Below are positions 25,201-31,098 of a DNA stretch of 64,000 nt, in pieces. Within the stretch, counting starts at the first letter, position 1, and each line of letters opens with the position of its first letter. The translations under genes and the position numbers were made by a program. The notes beneath the pieces were generated by a model. It made no database searches. It saw nothing but the letters and a program-made list of their open reading frames with translations, and was not told the origin of the DNA. This DNA is from Zymoseptoria tritici IPO323 (lineage: Eukaryota > Ascomycota > Dothideomycetes > Mycosphaerellales > Mycosphaerellaceae): positions 310,001 to 374,000 of the forward strand of contig NC_018213.1 in assembly GCF_000219625.1 (NCBI RefSeq), given 5' to 3'.

Positions 25201-26043
25201 TGAAAGTTGGTCAAGTCTCTCGTACGAGAGGACGCCATCCCAGGCGTCAATCGCAGTGGCCGTTGGCCTCAGGTGTGCTTGCGTGCTGAAGAGCTCGTGG
25301 AGAGTGGTTTGCGGCGGCTTTGCAACGCTTTGGTTCATGGTCCAAATTTCCAGCAGGTCCTGTGGGGATGGAGCTCGTATCACATCCACGACTCGGCAAT
25401 CTTTGCTGACTTCGCCCAGTTGACGTGTGAGATGGACTAGGAGGCCCAGGTATCGCCGCACCCAGACACCCGTGTGAAGCACGCCATCCTGATCATCACG
25501 GTAGCAAACCTGATAGCTGATACCGGAAGGCGTCGCGCAAAACAACACCGTCAAAGTATTATCAGCCATTTGACCTCCAGCACGCCATCCGTCATCCGTC
25601 GCCGTCTCAACCCGCAGATCGAGGCACAGATGGAATGGACGCCCGGAAGAAGGAGGAATTGCAGGTGCTGCCGCACCTGCACCATCTCCCACAGCTGCTC
25701 GGACGCCACATTCCGACAAGAGATGCCGTGCCCTGTTCATAAACTCCTCTGCGGTCTCGGACAATTCGACCCGGATTTCAAAGGGAATGGCCTTGCCTTC
25801 ACGTGAGCGGGACGGCACCACGAAGAACTCCACATCCGCAGTGCCCGCGTAAGAACGAATCAGCATGGCGCAGCTCGACGCAGCCAAAACCGCCAGGTCA
25901 GTCGTCGTCCAAGCCGCGGTTTCGAAGTGCACATCTCCCCGCTGGACGTGTCCCTGGTGTTCGCCGTGCTCCATATCTGGCGTATCGTTTGTGCCGTCAT
26001 TGCGGTGGGCCGGTCCAGATTGAATCGTCTTGTCGTATGTCAT
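13267..26043 (-). CDS. Multimodular nonribosomal peptide synthetase with degenerate fourth adenylation domain
   Basis: One uninterrupted frame of 4258 residues, ATG at 26043. Order by rough residue: half condensation domain 1-240; A1 247-740; T1 (Ser822); C1 (HHALYDAW near 1026); A2 1338-1840; T2 (Ser1900); C2 (HHAVADGW near 2111); A3 2428-2930; T3 (Ser3010); C3 (HHALYDAV near 3203); remnant A4 about 3493-3590; T4 (Ser3651); terminal C4 (SHAQFDGFS near 3866). C4 carries SHxxxDxxS, the form seen in fungal cyclising C-T domains such as TqaA. Hand-aligned codes are D-I-A-A-V-G-G-V-C-K (A1), D-A-L-I-I-T-A-N-M-K (A2) and D-A-W-C-L-G-A-V-I-K (A3). I cannot assign substrates from them. No epimerase, methyltransferase or thioesterase domain is present. 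It should build a short peptide from three own-loaded residues plus one supplied to T4 in trans, or skip T4. The cluster says one residue is a chain-extended amino acid. Confidence 0.95.
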   Translation of the reverse strand: MTYDKTIQSGPAHRNDGTNDTPDMEHGEHQGHVQRGDVHFETAAWTTTDLAVLAASSCAMLIRSYAGTADVEFFVVPSRSREGKAIPFEIRVELSETAEEFMNRARHLLSECGVRAAVGDGAGAAAPAIPPSSGRPFHLCLDLRVETATDDGWRAGGQMADNTLTVLFCATPSGISYQVCYRDDQDGVLHTGVWVRRYLGLLVHLTRQLGEVSKDCRVVDVIRAPSPQDLLEIWTMNQSVAKPPQTTLHELFSTQAHLRPTATAIDAWDGVLSYERLDQLSTRLADLILASGAQHGSSIALYLRRSMWLIVGMLAVMKAGCAFVPFDPDWPIARRNRVMQLTQSRIVLTCKDFVYTPAETEEAPPGITILRLPDCLELVQFEVRSVTLPSVDSSAAAYVLFTSGSTGEPKGVVIEHRSIIISLQANGAQLGAGEHTRILQFATPTFDISVAEIWGTLILGGAVLVPSEADRKTNLPEYIVAKQVNHAALTPTVARLFTPDDVSCLRTLVLGGEAVLPADVKRWRSVPNLFNGFGPTECSVCCALHRIGENETAPAIGRLRGVPLWVVDPEDHERIMPMGAVGELVVEGWSVGRGYWGDNLSTQAAFLADPVWLTAGCKDNFPGRRGRIYKTGDLVRYDPFGNLLYVGRKADDLQVKIRGQRLGLGDVESHLRDCLPTGAEAIVVDVADMSSTILVAVLCFHSKYYGKVPDGPVLTVMSPAEAAAIQAQLAEQVPAYAVPTIFLRIAAIPSTTSDKADRRRIRALAKDSLPTLRDQVISRSTGIRLPTTPESRSLAAIWARILQIPMDRIGLDDNFLKLGGDSVKAVALVRDARLRLGLQLTMEQVFQSATLEDLAAASTIASNAEEGAPIEPFSLLPAQDIDVPELRHDLAISCGLQEHTSVRDAYPCTPLQEVLLSLSAQYVGAYTIQRVLRLQNEVNLTRFIEAWEEVVRHTAILTTRITQHPKYGLMNVVSGEPIHWTHLSSADLESFLQRDRETALSTDQPLMRCAVVHADPDTPRYFVCTMHHALYDAWSMPLLWERLLQAFRGEQLIPSTFAPFVKWCKYGRDEPSRRSYWEEVMHDSDSTTLFPPVPTSISKVREDSCSEYQWSMLERSASGITRANRLAAAWALVAGHYSGSQDVLFGVTTSGRSAPVVGISQIMGPTIATAPQRVRFRLDQPVSEFLQAVQDAAIGRIPFEQTGIEQISGYSSETRKIRAIQTFLVVQPEEYGGHEMGEVGEWVTGAGNFRYDVSALTLEVFLKPQGEIRCVAYYDSRVIENRIVKRCVSQLAHVTWQLDAASPDATVGSIEILTMTDIKEILALQDEPLRPVTEALPHRDIAMQEHTRPMAPAVQAHDRVLNYTQLWTESGRLAQRLIVLGVGPGHQIPLFLPPSSSVVVSMIAVLRTGASFAPISPDLPDARVQQLLLKLEYPVYVTSPSMNSRDVSFGKTAQIILQPDSEVEITDVAIPEAVEPDSAAWVIFTSGSTGTPKGVVISHSAAHTSFRKLGETFELGRHSRMLQFSSLAFDACVLEIIGTLMHGGCICIPAPDSQQSTTDLPLALQKMHVNTAILTPSIARQVEPKEVSCLDTLILTGEALVQNDLDRWQDVPRLFNAYGPAECSNMCAVRRIRPGDSDPECIGSLSGVENWVVNPEMPGQLSPVGGVGELVVGGATVGSGYLRDPEKTAAAFIQDLPWLARGPQRGTIGKPMRMYRTGDLVRVKPDGTLSYCGRKDSQVKIRGQRVELGDIEHHAMRLDGTPEAVAEVVEVGEQAQQLLVVFLRENGDVDIPVLCASHALIPQLENTLPRHMVPSYVICIPVMPCSLSGKTNRSQLRKTARELIETQWRDTMQASVAEQRSATTWEERVLAQAWKEALGARVASRQIGLDDDFVQLGGSSIDALKVVSACRRLGFSLTVATVLRFRCLEAQARQGTRVVKGHSDVNGMHQESYAPFSLLTTKTTIDTQQLRADVASECGIPVETVQDAYPCVPLQIGLLSLSMQGVADRAYLLQHTFDVPREFDMARIKRAWAEVVRTTDVLRTRIVHHQTAGFLQVVVHEEMCWQEHNDERSPTRMGLGERLSTFDMIRSTSSHPDRAVKEDCRKLVWTVHHAVADGWTLELILDKVRRLYDGVSSAPAPSDTFRPFVRWFHKHWSDDQAVQYWRENLAGIQTSTFPPLQAAAVDGIVADTSIEHCCSIPVAEDATFASIARAAWALVQSRHAMSRDVVFAEVRSGRTVDLPQAETIIGPMLTTLPFRARVEAGTTVGGFLEDIQKTALSSIAHEHLGLRRIAGIDNDCAAACAAVKTLIAIQPSPRPKSDSPVEQLFREAPRYRLVDYALCIEITPGEQADDGQMGVRLHAGFDPRIVGEAYVCRLLRHLASALVQLASLPRNAALARASTLPSEEIEQIWAWSTSSSSTPGASELLLHERILQNAQSRPHALAVQAWDGDLTYSQLAGLSLALARRLRRYHGVGRTCQFVPWYVEKSRWSVVAFLAVLCTGAAIVPLEPAHPFARTEQCLSSLPDASAAGRIAIVSASLAYRWASRLDTQLIELCDDLFHHLEGEDAGGDDDDTAAAMLSNVAPAAPCWVLFTSGTSGRPKGVVLEHRAPAASFPQIAHMLGLGQHTRMLQFTSHAFDAFTWEISTSLLVGGTLLVPSEEQRMHSLPAFCAQFHPNAACLTPGLIRAYSPQALSTLQVLLVGGAAPSKQDFRAWSHVPSLWNAYGPTEASVISALACASKAHPELISGCLGRIPGTSLWVCDPEDSCVLAPIGTVGELVIESPTLARGYLDADQTAASFKEDPEWLVEGVRGLRPGKHAKVYRTGDLVRLDEQGQLHYLGRRDKQVKIRGQRVELADVEHNIVECLDDVASTVVVMQRDGLQKMVAFVRMGHPLSSGEVSPHLTAHALSPAAEIRLKDRLPAYMLPKTWISIGEIPLTTSGKTDEDTLQRWIKAFHDHELDRRRTAIKRMPTTSLEKALHRSWAQALNLEGDAIDMESNFFAIGGDSISALELVAGLRRTGIELAVTDIYRKPALGDLSKWLECSAAPSPPIRSEADKILPFSLLPSEVEVEQLRGEVAGLCGTSPESVEDVFPCTALQTGMLAVSAQSTGAYVLRYVLEFGPGHDLTRFRTAWQDLLGMMPILRTRILNHWSAGFLQVVLRSEHAEETGPAERQELASCTGSLVEAREDSPARFILQIHHALYDAVTLQLLVDTLSSLYQGAHTHGLADYRLFIKHLASNGSTASEQFWRSTLDDFHAPVFPSLPSSVSEVIENRTTVIQCTFPVVPAHVTRASILRAAWALAVSWYTGHEDVVFGDVRSGRDADLVGIERMPGPTIATVPLSIRATGSLSVPEYLQQVQHRISSISPHEQLGLHKIQGLSSACANACRFQTLFNIHIGQAWTPADNANGTNELHAWTADSDFKLRSFALVVEATIERQKPDYTVTASFDSRVISDCTLERVLHQFSSLVTRLATSASDDTQRLSQLGTISDADRQLINIADYGHLGRGKWLVLPHDQTRLAPAGAVGELVLEHKDDLHQDRPSFEVAVASDVQWLDKRPTTTLWSNGEYVRYEHGHGLIHVGWKDRADSEDVNVSSDAPGKDESNETSKLQTETEIVVASLWAEVLGQDFHQITRADSFSLLGGNSVSCVSLISKCRARGFLVSVPDLLRHPRLQDFAAIAAISRSSVRDETDAPFSLLFHGETQSKQLEAFLTAKVMPGVGCDRQEIEDVLPCTYMQVEFLQMDGGLQHHLRLDFGLRDIHAAALEQAVFGLVTRHSILRTVFCLDDDHGYIQVVLRSVRSQIYTNIHFGECEALDSAAARLIEMARTSLHTSSEQKLRFVLLSRDSEAAKEHSLLILNLSHAQFDGFSLPVIVRDLAALYQVAEDELAARSQVNTTALRMPASQFSEVIYGRSHTSTSKVRMHWARLLAGASAVPPFTENYLQASYQNFECELLDGTQPRSCSKVEKTVSLATWNRISEPAQKSYADVGTGIVVSAEDVLTAAWAVATAFVGRSDDVLFGLVVNGRRALPGNVANGESIVGPLMNIIPVRVKVPLYNDPVEPANRLQTGRHALLRDLVSALATQNAQSAAHEQTDLDEIATEFAPSGVWPELPKPSAGARRRFRWGSIVAWQDYRRLQAVDEPSRATDAGEDSADIARGYLSPFASLSQISFAGRPCSVTSHVPSPDLANVTLVGRVEDNDQGDVRLSLEHLPGAITSETARLLVDAVVATIEIMATEPDVLLHELVARLG
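15270..15567 (-). other. Remnant of adenylation domain A4 inside the synthetase
   Basis: Between C3 and T4 only about 100 residues remain where an adenylation domain of about 500 is expected. It starts with the usual linker (TISDADRQLINIADYG) and then jumps to the part just before core A6 (APAGAVGELVLE). It continues to a weak A7 (LWSNGEYVRYEHGHGLIHVG). Cores A1 to A5, including the ATP P-loop, and the A10 lysine are absent. The reading frame is kept, so the loss was clean and the downstream T4 and C4 domains stayed readable. It cannot activate a substrate by itself. Confidence 0.88.
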
Positions 26044-26859
26044 GTTTTCGTTGGTCTACCCGTACAGACCGTGACTCTTGACGTAGCAGTGTGGCACGCT
26101 GCTGCATGAAAATATGTCTTCTGCGCCGATACAGCCCCCCCCGTTGACCACAGTGTCCTTGGTTTACGGTTCCGGACGTATCTCGTCATACCCTCCCGTG
26201 ATAACTGCGTTATAGGCAAGGGGGCCTGGCAGATGTGGAAGACATTGTAAGCGTCAATTCCAGTCTGCCGATCATGTAAACGAGTCCCATCCGCAGGAGT
26301 CAGGGGCCTCATGCGAACGGCTTTCTTTCAATGCCGGACTGGGGTCAAAGGCCTGTGCGCAAAGACAAGGACCGGCCGCAGCTCACCGTCGTCGCAAGGG
26401 GATACGATATACCGGGGGGATTCCATTGGTTCACTTCTTTGCGATTAGACCATGCACATTGGACAAGGTATGCAGTCGAATGGTGGTATCATTCGGATGC
26501 GTGTACCGGGTTGTGCAGAACTCAAAGCTTGGCGCGAAATAGTTCTACTCTATCGGTGCCTTATTTGATTTCATTCCTTACGATCAGATTCCAGGATCTA
26601 TCCAAACGGACGGCACTTGGCTTCGTTCGTCCGCTGCCGCCGCGGACCTGGGTGAATGCCGACCCGTTGCATAGAGGTGCAGCTGATCAAGCGAATCACA
26701 GCCAGGCGTCGAATGGATGCGTAGCTCATTTCCGCTGGACGGTTCCGAGAAGTGGTATTTGTTCCCTATATGTTACAGGGAACAAATGCCCTCGGTAAAG
26801 CGTGTACAAGCAATTTTCATCTGCTCGGATAATGCTTGTGCCTAGAGCGTGGGAAACAG
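26044..26859. promoter_or_regulatory. Upstream region of the large synthetase gene
   Basis: These 816 bases lie between the synthetase start and the thioesterase stop, both on the minus strand. The region should hold the synthetase promoter and the thioesterase 3' end. A run of eight C is at about 26148, and a perfect 11-bp inverted repeat lies near the thioesterase end. I see no coding exon. Confidence 0.5.
26757..26787. repeat. Perfect 11-bp inverted repeat, 9-base loop
   Basis: The arms are ATTTGTTCCCT (26757-26767) and AGGGAACAAAT (26777-26787), with loop ATATGTTAC between. It lies about 73 bases beyond the thioesterase stop. It could be a 3'-end hairpin, a binding site for a dimeric regulator or a scar of a small mobile element. 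The sequence does not decide between these. Confidence 0.8.
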
Positions 26860-27712
26860 TCAGTCAAAGGCGCTGGCGGGGAACAAGAACAAATGACCGC
26901 TTTCATCTCTTACATGTTCGAGATGGAATATCGAGAAGTGTGTTCCGGAGATCTGGATCGCAGACATGGTAAGATATTGCTGGTACTGTTCCCAGCCGAG
27001 AAGCTGACTCTGCGCTGCGGTCACAGAGCGAGGTTCGTCCTTGGCGCAAAGCAGTACTGTTGGAATTGGACCGCTTGTCATCAGACCATTGCCGGTGGTG
27101 GTGTTCCACGCCGGGAATTGCCAGCTTCGGCCGAGTTCTTCAGCTCGACGCATTGACGACGCCGCCAGCTTCCGCGAGTCGTGCGTGGCGAGGACTTGTG
27201 GGGGTGTTCCCGGCTTCGTATCGGAGAGACGAGGAGGAGTGACGGAGCTCGTCGGACAGACCGTATCGATGAGAACGATGCCGGCGACCGCGAAGCCTGT
27301 CGTTGGATCGGCGATTATCAGGCTGGAGATCTCCAGGCTCAGCAGACCGCCGAATGACCACCCTGTCCGATGAGAAAGTCAGAAATTGACTCATAAAGGC
27401 TTGTAATGGCATCGCTGTTGGACCAAACTCACCCCCTAGGAGGACAGGACCGGGTTTGACAGCTGTCTTCATGCAGTCGTAGTAGAGCCGTGCCATTTGG
27501 TGGATGCCCCCTTCCCAGCCATTTCCGCAAGCCGCCCGAGGGTCCTGGAAACCAAAAACATCTCTCTCGAGCGGATCGAGGAGGTAATAATTGAAAATGG
27601 TGCCGCTTCCGTCGTGGGAAAGCAACAGGGGTGGATTGCGACGCAGCGCACTGCGGGGAGCGGCTTGGATCAGGACGAGAACTCGGTCCGCTTCGCTGTC
27701 GCCCAGAGACAT
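26860..27712 (-). CDS. Free-standing thioesterase (alpha/beta-hydrolase, type II TE-like)
   Basis: Two exons, 27712-27433 and 27362-26860, give 260 residues, normal for a single TE domain. The splice joins VLLGG to WSFGGLLSLEIS and so completes the nucleophile elbow GWSFGG with Ser96. The N-terminal strand reads PPLLLSHDGSGTIFNYY, as in polyketide-type TE domains. His235 in GTHFSIF is the likely catalytic histidine, and an Asp in LLCAKDEP is a candidate third member. The ATG at 27712 is the first in frame; an earlier GTG at 27787 is open but unlikely. Such proteins hydrolyse wrongly loaded carrier proteins or help release products. Since the large synthetase already ends in a cyclising condensation domain, editing is the better guess. 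It is divergent from the isopropylmalate synthase gene. Confidence 0.85.
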
Positions 27713-28311
27713 GGTGTGAGAATACGACAATGTGCTGATGGGATGAGGTACTCCGTAAAGGCAACTTCCACGAGCGGCATCTGCCACTTATCGTGCAACC
27801 AGGTGAGTCGTGAGTCGTGACCGACTGGCCGCACGTGTAGGTACCCACTTAAACCATGTCACTTTCAAGGTACCCACGGTGTACGGCTCTTGAGCATGCC
27901 AAAAGGCTTGCAAGTGCTGAAAGGTCGTCCGGACGGCCCCTCCAAACCTGGTAACTCCCTTGTTTTCACGACGCACGGGCAAGACCAACCCCATGGCAGC
28001 ACCCTTGCAATAGCGGCTGAGAGCGGTTAATCTCCACCGGCGCTGCTACTTGACTGTAGTCACCATCGGCGCTGCCTACTTGACCTCGTATTACAGCCAG
28101 GTCAATGCTGACTGCCAGGCTCGAGTCGAACCACTGGGATGTAAATCCTCGTTCGACAATCACCCATGAGGCCGGCAGCCATTAAGCCGGCAGCAGAGGC
28201 AGCGCAGGGAGCAGACAGAAATCCAGAGGTGGATGAAATGGGACAGAGCTACCTCCCCTAGCTCGAGGCGAAAGTCGAGCAATTCTCTGCTCACATCATC
28301 GAACGAGAAGC
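27713..28311. promoter_or_regulatory. Divergent promoter region, thioesterase / isopropylmalate synthase
   Basis: These 599 bases lie between outward-facing starts. They contain an imperfect direct repeat (CACCGGCGCTGCTACTTGAC and a close copy) at 28035-28084. No coding exon is visible. Confidence 0.5.
28035..28084 (+). repeat. Imperfect direct repeat in the synthase promoter
   Basis: Copy 1 at 28035-28054 and copy 2 at 28061-28084 share CACC, CGGCGCTG and CTACTTGAC, with short insertions in copy 2. They start 26 bases apart, about 230-275 bases upstream of the synthase ATG. They could be paired regulator sites or just a small tandem duplication. Confidence 0.65.
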
Positions 28312-30108
28312 ATGACGACGTACCAATGTTGCTGCGGACTTTCAGCGGAAGAGAAATATGGAGGGCGCGACGTTGGCTTCTCCTACCCCGAGCGGAAATG
28401 GCCGAACCGAACGATTGATGAAGCACCGGTTCTGTTGTCGTGCGATCTGCGCGATGGCAACCAATCGCTCGGCAGTCCCATGGTACGTGAGATGGCAAAG
28501 AATCCCCCGAGCCGTGAGGCATTGCAGCAGCTCACTAATGACGGCCCATGACACCAGACGTTTGATCAGAAGATGGAAATGTTCCTCCTCCTCGTGGCGC
28601 TGGGGTTCAAGGAAATCGAAGTCGGCTTCCCCTGCGCCAACACGACCGAATTCGACTTTGTGCGGTATTTGGTCGACACGCCTGGTCTGATTCCCGACGA
28701 CGTCTGGATCCAGGTCCTTTCGCCGTGTCGCGAAGACGCCATTCGGACGACGATCGACAGCGTCCGCGGCGCCCGGCAGGTCCTGATCTTCACCTATCTG
28801 CCCAGTAGTGACCTCGCCCGGCAGACCGTCCTCGGCCTGACCGAAGCGCAATGGATCGATCAGGCCGTGCGAGGCGCCCGCTGGATTCGCTCCCTCACCG
28901 AAGACGACGTCGAAGGCAAGGGCAAGAGCAAGACGCGCTGGCGGTTCGGCTTTGGCTTCGAGGATTTTGCTAGCGCGCGGGCCGAGGCGGTCATTGCCTG
29001 TGCCGATGCCATTTCGGCAGCGTGGCAGCCGAGCCGTGAAGAGTGGATCTACCTGGGCGTGGCGTCGAGCGTGGAGGTGTCGCAGCCGAATGTGTTTGCG
29101 GACCAAGTCGAGCACTTCTCCAACTCCATCGCACGCCGCGACTGCATCCGTCTCGCGGTCCACGCACACAATGACCGCGGCACAGCGGTGGCGAGCGCGG
29201 AGCTGGCGTGTCTAGCAGGCGCCCAGCGTGTCGAGGGCTGTCTGTTTGGCAACGGCGAGCGTGCCGGCAACTTGGACCTGGTCACGTTCGCGCTGAACCT
29301 CCTGGCGCGCGGAATCGATCCGACGCTGGATTTGCGCCGTCTCGACGACGTGCGAGGCCACTGCGAACGCCTGACCGGCATCCCCGTACATCTGCGAGCG
29401 CCGTACGCGGGCGACTACTCTTTCCGCGCCTTCAGTGGTGGTCATCAGGACGCCATCAGCAAAGGCATGCATCGCCGCGCTGCCGGCGCTTCGTCCGTCA
29501 ACGGTGGCAGCAGCCCCGTCTGGCCGCAGTGGCGCATCCCATACCTGCCAATCGACCCAGCCGACGTAGGCCGCTCCATCTACTCGGTCATGGGCATCAC
29601 AAGCCAGAGCGGAAAGGCGGGAGTGGCCATGGCAGTCCGCACCGGTCTCGAGCTCGACGTCCCCGTCGAACTCGCGCGGGCATTCAGCCGAAGCGTGAAG
29701 CAGCGCTCGCTCGACGTGGCAGCAGAACTGTCGGTCGAGGAGACATGTGCCTGCTTCCTCTCCACGTTTCGTGTCAGGGAAGCCGTCAAGCTGGCCGCCG
29801 AGCAGTTTAATGAACACACAGACAACGCAACAACGGTAGCGGTCACAGCGGCGTATGACGCTCGCACTCACGGCACCTTCGTGTCGTCGCACCCGGTATA
29901 CAACACTTCTGGCGTGTGGACCCGATGGTCGGATTATCTCTCCACGTCCACGTCCAAAACGGCGGAGCCGCTAGTTGCCTCGTACATTCGGCTCCAGGTT
30001 GAACTGCATCTGGACGTGTGGGGTGTTGGCATTGGGCAGGATGAAGAGCACGCGCGGATGTGTGCTGCCTATTCTGCGGTCCTCGCCCGGGATGGGCCGT
30101 TAAAATGA
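28312..30108 (+). CDS. 2-isopropylmalate synthase-like enzyme (HtyA-type)
   Basis: Two exons, 28312-28482 and 28558-30108, give 573 residues. The DRE-TIM family motifs are clear: LRDGNQS at residues 46-52 (Arg47/Asp48), the HxHND metal motif as His259, His261, Asn262 and Asp263, and GNGERAGN. The enzyme should condense acetyl-CoA with a 2-keto acid, the first step of chain elongation. The C-terminal part is short: after the catalytic and linker region only about 105 residues remain, ending with [16 protein letters not shown]. This keeps the end of the LeuA regulatory domain but seems to lack much of it, so leucine feedback may be weak or absent (inference). No mitochondrial presequence is evident. 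The other three steps are encoded 20-25 kb away, across the large synthetase. Confidence 0.92.
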
Positions 30109-30623
30109 CACGTAGGTATAGCTCGGATAGCATTGTTAGAAGCAAAGGTCAGGATGGAGCGAGTAGTGTGCGGCCAGTGTTTATTCAATCGTTCCGCCGA
30201 GATATTCCAAGCAGCAAATTTACAACCGTTGTAGGCAGTAGTCTCGACTCGAATTGTGATCCATGGTATGTTCTCTCTACACATGCGGCCATGATCCAGT
30301 TCTCTCCGGACTGATTTGACTTTGCGCCTCTACTGGCCGTGACGGTGGCGAGACTTGCGTATACAGACAGCGGCAAGTATGTCACCGACTTTGCCGAGCT
30401 CACCGTGGGCGCCATGCCTGGAAGCTAGGATTGCGCTTCGACTAGGGCAGGGGTTTCCTGTTGCTTCGAGTTGGGGAGGCTGACGCCATGTGTCCTCTCA
30501 GAGCAGACCCGCGATAGAAGACAGTTGTTACTGCGATCTGACCCGATGCTCAAAAAGCTTCACTTTGCCTCTGGCCCAACCCGCACACGAGTTTGCCACC
30601 AAAAGGAACAACATTCTTTCACC
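30109..30623. other. Intergenic, no gene seen
   Basis: These 515 bases lie between the synthase stop and the YciI-like start on the same strand. The open frame of the YciI-like gene extends back to an ATG at 30546, which I did not prefer. Nothing else here looks coding. Confidence 0.45.
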
Positions 30624-31098
30624 ATGCCAGTTGCTTCCCGACTACTTTGGACCCTACCGGCCACAAGGCCAAGGCGTCTGCCCGCTACTGCATCAAGATA
30701 TGCTGAGGCACTGCGACGGCACAATCACGAGTGGTTGGTCATTCTACCTGATCAGGAAGGAGCTTTACAGCGTCGGGTTCAGCATCGATCGTAAGCTACC
30801 GCGCAAGCTCTTGGTGTGGAGTGGATTGCTAATACATAGCGATCTACTCAGTACACATCTCGCAGAGCTGTCCAAATATCCCTCGGACTTCATACTTGTC
30901 GGAGGCCCTTACCTAGGCGGGCCTGTACAAGACGACGCGCCAATGGACATGCTCGGTTCCGTGATACTAGTCCGGGCATCGACCCGGGAAGAGGCTCTCG
31001 GAGAGCTACGCAAGGACATATTCGCAAGGAAAGCGGTCTGGGATTTCGATCAAGCCCTCGTCTTGCCTTTTAAGAGCACTATTAGAAAAGGCATGTGA
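30624..31098 (+). CDS. Small YciI/YCII-related protein, possibly mitochondrial
   Basis: Two exons, 30624-30790 and 30852-31098, give 137 residues. Residues 1 to about 30 are rich in Arg, Ala and Leu and lack acidic residues until later (MPVASRLLWTLPATRPRRLP), as in a mitochondrial presequence. The rest fits the fungal YCII-related fold: HEWLVILPDQEGALQRRVQ, then DFILVGGPYLGGP, MDMLGSVILVRASTREEAL and the typical ending WDFDQALVLPFKSTIRKG. Such dimeric ferredoxin-like proteins are poorly understood; some are dehydratase- or isomerase-like, many have no known role. An upstream ATG at 30546 is open in frame. It is the last gene before the gene-poor stretch and may or may not belong to the cluster. 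Confidence 0.75.

Noticed and set aside
13267..26043. Synthetase as a ferrichrome-type siderophore synthetase
   Set aside because: The trailing T-C arrangement is similar, but there is no ornithine monooxygenase or acyltransferase nearby, the module order ends differently, and the neighbours are amino-acid elongation genes.
13291..26109. Many open frames opposite the synthetase gene
   Set aside because: They are shadows of the long coding frame in GC-rich DNA and contain no family motifs.
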